Shown here one piece after another: positions 4,882-7,821 of a DNA stretch of 7,821 nucleotides. Position numbers and translations under genes: made by a program. The stretch is taken from NCBI GenBank assembly GCA_043718505.1, contig JAYSVN010000006.1, positions 1-7,821 of the forward strand. Direction: 5' to 3'. The DNA is from JAGOSA01 sp043718505. Its GTDB lineage: Bacteria > Patescibacteriota > Minisyncoccia > Phycocordibacterales > UBA9973. The notes under the pieces are model-generated. The model was not told the origin of the DNA. It saw only the letters and a list, made by a program, of their open reading frames with translations, and did not search any database. Positions within the stretch are counted from its first letter, which is position 1. Every line of letters begins with the position of its first letter.

Positions 4882-5805
4882 ATGTTTTGGGTAGATGTCA
4901 AAAGAATCATGCGCTCGGGCCTCGTTAGTTTTAGACGAAACGGTATTGTTTCTATTGCGTCTGTTCTCATTACGACAATTACACTTTCAGTTATTGCCGG
5001 ACTCATTTTCCTGCAGGCTATTCTCAATTTCTCTTTGGCTGCCATTAGTGACAAGGTAGACGTCACAATTTACTTTACGTCGACGGCCCAGGAAAATACG
5101 ATTCTCGATCTCAAATCTTCCCTTGAGAAATTACCTGAAGTTGCCGGTGTGACCTATGTTTCCGAAGAGCAGGCTTTAGCTGAATTTAAAGAGCGCCACC
5201 AAAACGACTACATTACCCTCCAGGCTCTTGAAGAAATTGGCGACAATCCACTTGGCGCCTCACTCAATGTCAAAGCAATTGAAACTTCCCAATATGAAAG
5301 CGTGGTGAAATTCCTGGAAGGTGACAGCCAGGCTGTCAAAGTTGCTACTGCGTCAATTGATAAAATTAACTACTACCAGAACAAAGCCGTTATCGATCGT
5401 CTCGGTGTGCTCGCCAACGGTGCCGAGCGTCTTGGTTACATTATTTCATTCGTCATGGTGGCAATTTCGATCATGATAACATTCACTACTATTCGTCTGG
5501 CAATTTTCATTGCCCGCGAAGAAATCGGCATCATGCGCCTCGTGGGAGCGGGTAATCGGTACATTCGTGGCCCATTTTTGATGGAAGGAATTATTTATGG
5601 TGTTATTGCCTCGATTATTACAATGATTCTTTTCTATCCGTTTACGTATTGGATAGGTACGCACCTCACTGATTTCTTCGGTATGGATCTCTTTAAATAC
5701 TATACCTCTAACTTTTTTCAAATCTTCGCAATTGTGCTTGGCTCGGGTATTGTTATCGGTGCAATTTCGAGCTGGATTGCCATCAGTCGCTACCTGAGAA
5801 AATAA
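4882..5805 (+). CDS. ftsX: cell division membrane protein FtsX
   Basis: FtsX is the permease-like partner of FtsE. It does not transport a solute but passes ATP-driven conformational change to cell-wall hydrolase regulators outside the membrane. The 307 residues show the family layout: a cytoplasmic N-terminus (RIMRSGLVSFRRN), TM1 about 21-46, an external domain about 50-178, then TM2 about 184-208, TM3 about 232-256 and TM4 about 279-301. The conserved cytoplasmic segment ARREEIG-like AREEIGIMRLVGAGNRYIRG (211-230) lies between TM2 and TM3, where the coupling helix that contacts FtsE is expected. No murein hydrolase or activator gene is next to it; the following gene is a permease. The external domain is the part to examine for its partner. 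Confidence 0.95.
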   Translation: MFWVDVKRIMRSGLVSFRRNGIVSIASVLITTITLSVIAGLIFLQAILNFSLAAISDKVDVTIYFTSTAQENTILDLKSSLEKLPEVAGVTYVSEEQALAEFKERHQNDYITLQALEEIGDNPLGASLNVKAIETSQYESVVKFLEGDSQAVKVATASIDKINYYQNKAVIDRLGVLANGAERLGYIISFVMVAISIMITFTTIRLAIFIAREEIGIMRLVGAGNRYIRGPFLMEGIIYGVIASIITMILFYPFTYWIGTHLTDFFGMDLFKYYTSNFFQIFAIVLGSGIVIGAISSWIAISRYLRK

Positions 5806-5857
5806 ACTTCATAAATAATTATTTTAAAAATAGTTGAGCATTATTTAAAAAAATAAC

Positions 5858-6733
5858 ATGTCTGTCCAAATTGGAATTGTCCTTGCCATTATCGCCATGA
5901 TCTCGTGGGGTATTGGCGATTTTCTTATTCAGCGCTCGACACGTTTGATCGGTAATTTTGAAACACTTTTTACCATCACGGCTTTTGGCGCGATTTTTCT
6001 TTTGCCGTTTGTCTGGCATGATCTGCCGTCCCTCATTAACAATACTCAAAACTTGATGGCAGTTCTGGTTTTTTCTTCTTGCGTAATTTTAATCGCCGCA
6101 CTTCTTGAATTTGAAGCTTTGCGCAGAGGTAAACTTTCCGTCGTTGAACCAATTTGGTCACTTGAAATTCCGGCAGCTGTCCTTATCGCCTATATCCTTA
6201 TCGGAGAAACACTAACGAGCGCGCAGGGGATTCTTATTGCCTGTCTGATAATCGGCCTGGTCTGTGTTTCTTTCCGGGGCGGCAAGATTAATGCTAAACA
6301 TTTTTTGGAAAAGGGTGCGCTACTTTCTGTGATGGCCGCGCTCTTTATGGGCGTCGGAAACTTTTTTATGGGAATTTCCGGAAGAATGACCAATTCGCTT
6401 TTGGCTAACTTCGTGGCCTGTGTTGTTATGGCAACGGTCACACTTGCATATATTGTGAGTAAGGGCCGAACCAGAAAGTTAGTTATGGATATTAAATCTC
6501 ATCCGCTTCTTCTTTTAATCATGTCGATTTTTGATAACGCCGCCTGGATTGCGTTTGTGGCTGCCATGTCAATTGCGCCGATCGGTATTGTTGTAGCGCT
6601 GACTGAAAGCTACATTATCATCGTCGTTCTCCTCGGACTAATGATTAATAAGGAAAAACTAACCAGACATCAGAAGGTCGGATTAGTGGTAGCACTTTTT
6701 GCAGCTGTAATACTGGCTTCTATTTCGGGCTAG
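5858..6733 (+). CDS. EamA/DMT-family membrane transporter
   Basis: This is a drug/metabolite-transporter superfamily permease with two EamA repeats (about 6-138 and 151-289), each expected to give five membrane helices, ten in all over 291 residues. Family traits are the opening GIVLAIIAMISWGIGDFLIQ and, in each half, a conserved end: VEPIWSLEIPAAVLIA with IGETLT (96-120), and IAPIGIVVALTESYII with NKEKLT (239-269). The superfamily exports or takes up amino acids, nucleotide sugars and other small solutes; the substrate cannot be told from sequence. It begins 52 bp after ftsX across an A/T-only-like gap that includes the palindrome AAATAATTATTT, and has no Shine-Dalgarno. The stop is TAG, the only non-TAA stop among the genes here. 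It ends 5 bp from the convergent rlmB stop with no obvious terminator between. Confidence 0.92.
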   Translation: MSVQIGIVLAIIAMISWGIGDFLIQRSTRLIGNFETLFTITAFGAIFLLPFVWHDLPSLINNTQNLMAVLVFSSCVILIAALLEFEALRRGKLSVVEPIWSLEIPAAVLIAYILIGETLTSAQGILIACLIIGLVCVSFRGGKINAKHFLEKGALLSVMAALFMGVGNFFMGISGRMTNSLLANFVACVVMATVTLAYIVSKGRTRKLVMDIKSHPLLLLIMSIFDNAAWIAFVAAMSIAPIGIVVALTESYIIIVVLLGLMINKEKLTRHQKVGLVVALFAAVILASISG

Positions 6734-6738
6734 TATTT

Positions 6739-7500
6739 TTATTTCCTGCTTCTTTTTGAAAGCGCCTCCGGGTGTTTTGCGCTCCAGGCATAGAGAGCGA
6801 CTGAAGCTGAGACTGCAGCATTCAATGATTCACAGCGTGGATGCATTGGAATAGAGAGAAGTTTGTCGCAAAGTTCCTTAGTTCTGGATCGCAAGCCTGC
6901 GCCTTCATTGCCGAGAATAAATGCGCTCGGCATGTCGAATTTTTCATTCGTCGTGTCCGCAGTGCCGCCGCCCTCAAGACCGTAAACCATAAAGCCGGCT
7001 TCTTTTAGTTCACGCACGGCTTGATTAATGTTGCCGATTGAAACAATGGGGATACGGAAAGCCATGCCAGCTGAAACTTTTACTACTGCACCTGTAACTG
7101 GTGCTTGATTATGTTCAGGCATCAAAATACCAGAGACTCCAAAAGCTGCCGCTGAGCGAATGACAGCACCGACATTATGCGGATCCTGAACTTCGCCGAG
7201 GATAACTAAAGCCGTATCATCTTCTACCTTAAGATTCGCTAAAAAAGTTTTAAAGGGGAGCATAAGATCGTCGAGCGAAACAACACCAATGACACCCTGA
7301 TGTGTGGCATCGCTATCAACTCCGGGCAATCTGTCGGTACCGAGATCTGAAACCGACACGCCGGTTTTTTTGATCAAATCACGAATATGCTGATCCTCTT
7401 GTTTTGGGGATAGATAGACTTTCTTAACTGCTTGCGGCGCATTTGCCAAAGCTTCTGCTACTGCGTGTTTGCCATATATATAGATTTTGTTTTGTTTCAT
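6739..7500 (-). CDS. rlmB: 23S rRNA 2'-O-ribose methyltransferase, TrmH/SpoU family (RlmB-like)
   Basis: This is a SpoU-family (SPOUT knot) enzyme that transfers a methyl group from S-adenosylmethionine to a ribose 2'-OH. By overall similarity it is RlmB, which modifies G2251 of 23S rRNA in E. coli. The 253 residues include an N-terminal substrate-binding domain starting IYIYGKHAVAEAL (6-18). The knot domain has motif 1 VILGEVQDPHNVGAVIRSAA (99-118, with N109 and R115), motif 2 FILGNEGAGL (194-203) and motif 3 ESLNAAVSASVALY (224-237). All expected catalytic and cofactor residues appear intact. Other SpoU rRNA or tRNA methyltransferases share these motifs, so the exact target nucleotide is inferred. 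It lies 35 bp downstream of the hydrolase gene on the same strand and converges on the EamA transporter. The ATG start leaves the usual short lead-in. Confidence 0.9.
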   Translation of the reverse strand: MKQNKIYIYGKHAVAEALANAPQAVKKVYLSPKQEDQHIRDLIKKTGVSVSDLGTDRLPGVDSDATHQGVIGVVSLDDLMLPFKTFLANLKVEDDTALVILGEVQDPHNVGAVIRSAAAFGVSGILMPEHNQAPVTGAVVKVSAGMAFRIPIVSIGNINQAVRELKEAGFMVYGLEGGGTADTTNEKFDMPSAFILGNEGAGLRSRTKELCDKLLSIPMHPRCESLNAAVSASVALYAWSAKHPEALSKRSRK

Positions 7501-7535
7501 ATTGTTTATTAGACTTTATCTATCTATTTTTCTAC

Positions 7536-7821
7536 TTACATAACTTCTGCCAAGAGCTCTGGAAAAGCATCGGTTTGCATATCAGTAAAGCAAAAATGTC
7601 CCATATTTTTAAACTCAATAACCTTAACATCTTTAGCCTCTTTTACAACCTTCGCCACACTGTCATGAACTTCCTCTCCATCATTACTGGAGTTGAAAAT
7701 AGTAATGCCTTTTGTTTTAGCAACAATGTTTTCGTCAATCTCAAAATCAAACATACCGGTGTCGAGCGATTTTTCCAAATCAAGCCACGGCGCGACTAAA
7801 ACAACTTTTCCAACCTTAACA
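7536..7821 (-). CDS. RBBP9/YdeN-like alpha/beta hydrolase (3' part, runs off the window)
   Basis: The C-terminal part of a small serine-hydrolase-type protein is present; the start lies beyond the right edge and the reading frame is open to 7821. Visible are a core strand followed by VVLVAPWLDLE, then a lid-like stretch, a strand with the probable catalytic Asp (GITIFNSSNDGEEV) and the catalytic His in FKNMGHF, ending PELLAEVM. This matches the RBBP9/YdeN family, whose full length is about 180-190 residues, so about half is missing, including the nucleophile Ser (GxSxG). Substrates of the family are poorly defined. A TTG at 7778 is not a real start because the homologous core strand continues upstream of it. 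rlmB follows after 35 bp and may be co-transcribed. Confidence 0.85.
   Translation of the reverse strand, partial: VKVGKVVLVAPWLDLEKSLDTGMFDFEIDENIVAKTKGITIFNSSNDGEEVHDSVAKVVKEAKDVKVIEFKNMGHFCFTDMQTDAFPELLAEVM

Noticed and set aside
7443..7799. Plus-strand 118-codon ORF.
   Set aside because: It is the reverse shadow of rlmB and the hydrolase gene, both of which have clear family motifs on the minus strand.

Overview
The window looks like chromosome from a Patescibacteria/CPR bacterium, most likely of the Parcubacteria type. This is inference, with no marker gene to fix it. The reasons are an economical set of housekeeping genes with short gaps, no convincing Shine-Dalgarno sequences, -10 boxes sitting a few bases upstream of several start codons, a shortened release factor 2, and a membrane-anchored 183-residue protein of a kind I associate with CPR genomes. 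UGA appears to be a stop here: the release factor carries the RF2-type SPF tripeptide, and all genes read through normally in the standard code. That argues against the UGA=Gly lineages (Gracilibacteria, Absconditabacteria).

Bases 1-531 hold no convincing protein gene. They contain two consecutive structured RNAs, each followed by an intrinsic terminator (221-246 and 507-531). The two share a layout: a long-range closing helix, a hairpin with the loop TTGAAG, a hairpin with an 8-nt loop of form RCCGTRAR, a longer third hairpin, then a TAAAATA-type run leading into the 3' closing strand. I read them as tandem paralogues of one RNA family that I cannot match to a known class. A tRNA T-arm-like segment (277-291) lies between the first terminator and the second RNA. 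On the minus strand at 537-674 is a tiny Cys/His-rich (zinc-finger-like) gene. It shares the second terminator with the RNA, and its promoter overlaps the one driving gatC.

From 758 rightwards is a plus-strand run: gatC-gatA (Glu/Asp-tRNA amidotransferase subunits), a membrane-anchored protein with an RNxxxH motif, prfB (RF2 with a reduced N-terminal domain), ftsE-ftsX (the divisome ABC complex controlling cell-wall hydrolases) and an EamA-type permease. The prfB-ftsE-ftsX order is a well-known conserved arrangement. The permease ends 5 bp from the end of a convergent gene, rlmB (23S rRNA 2'-O-ribose methyltransferase). rlmB is preceded on the minus strand by the 3' part of an RBBP9-like alpha/beta hydrolase that runs off the window.

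The protein genes mostly serve translation fidelity (GatCA, RF2, RlmB) and division (FtsEX). The most unusual content is the RNA pair at the left end. Other points of interest are the apparently leaderless expression, the trimmed RF2 and the possible HEPN-type motif.
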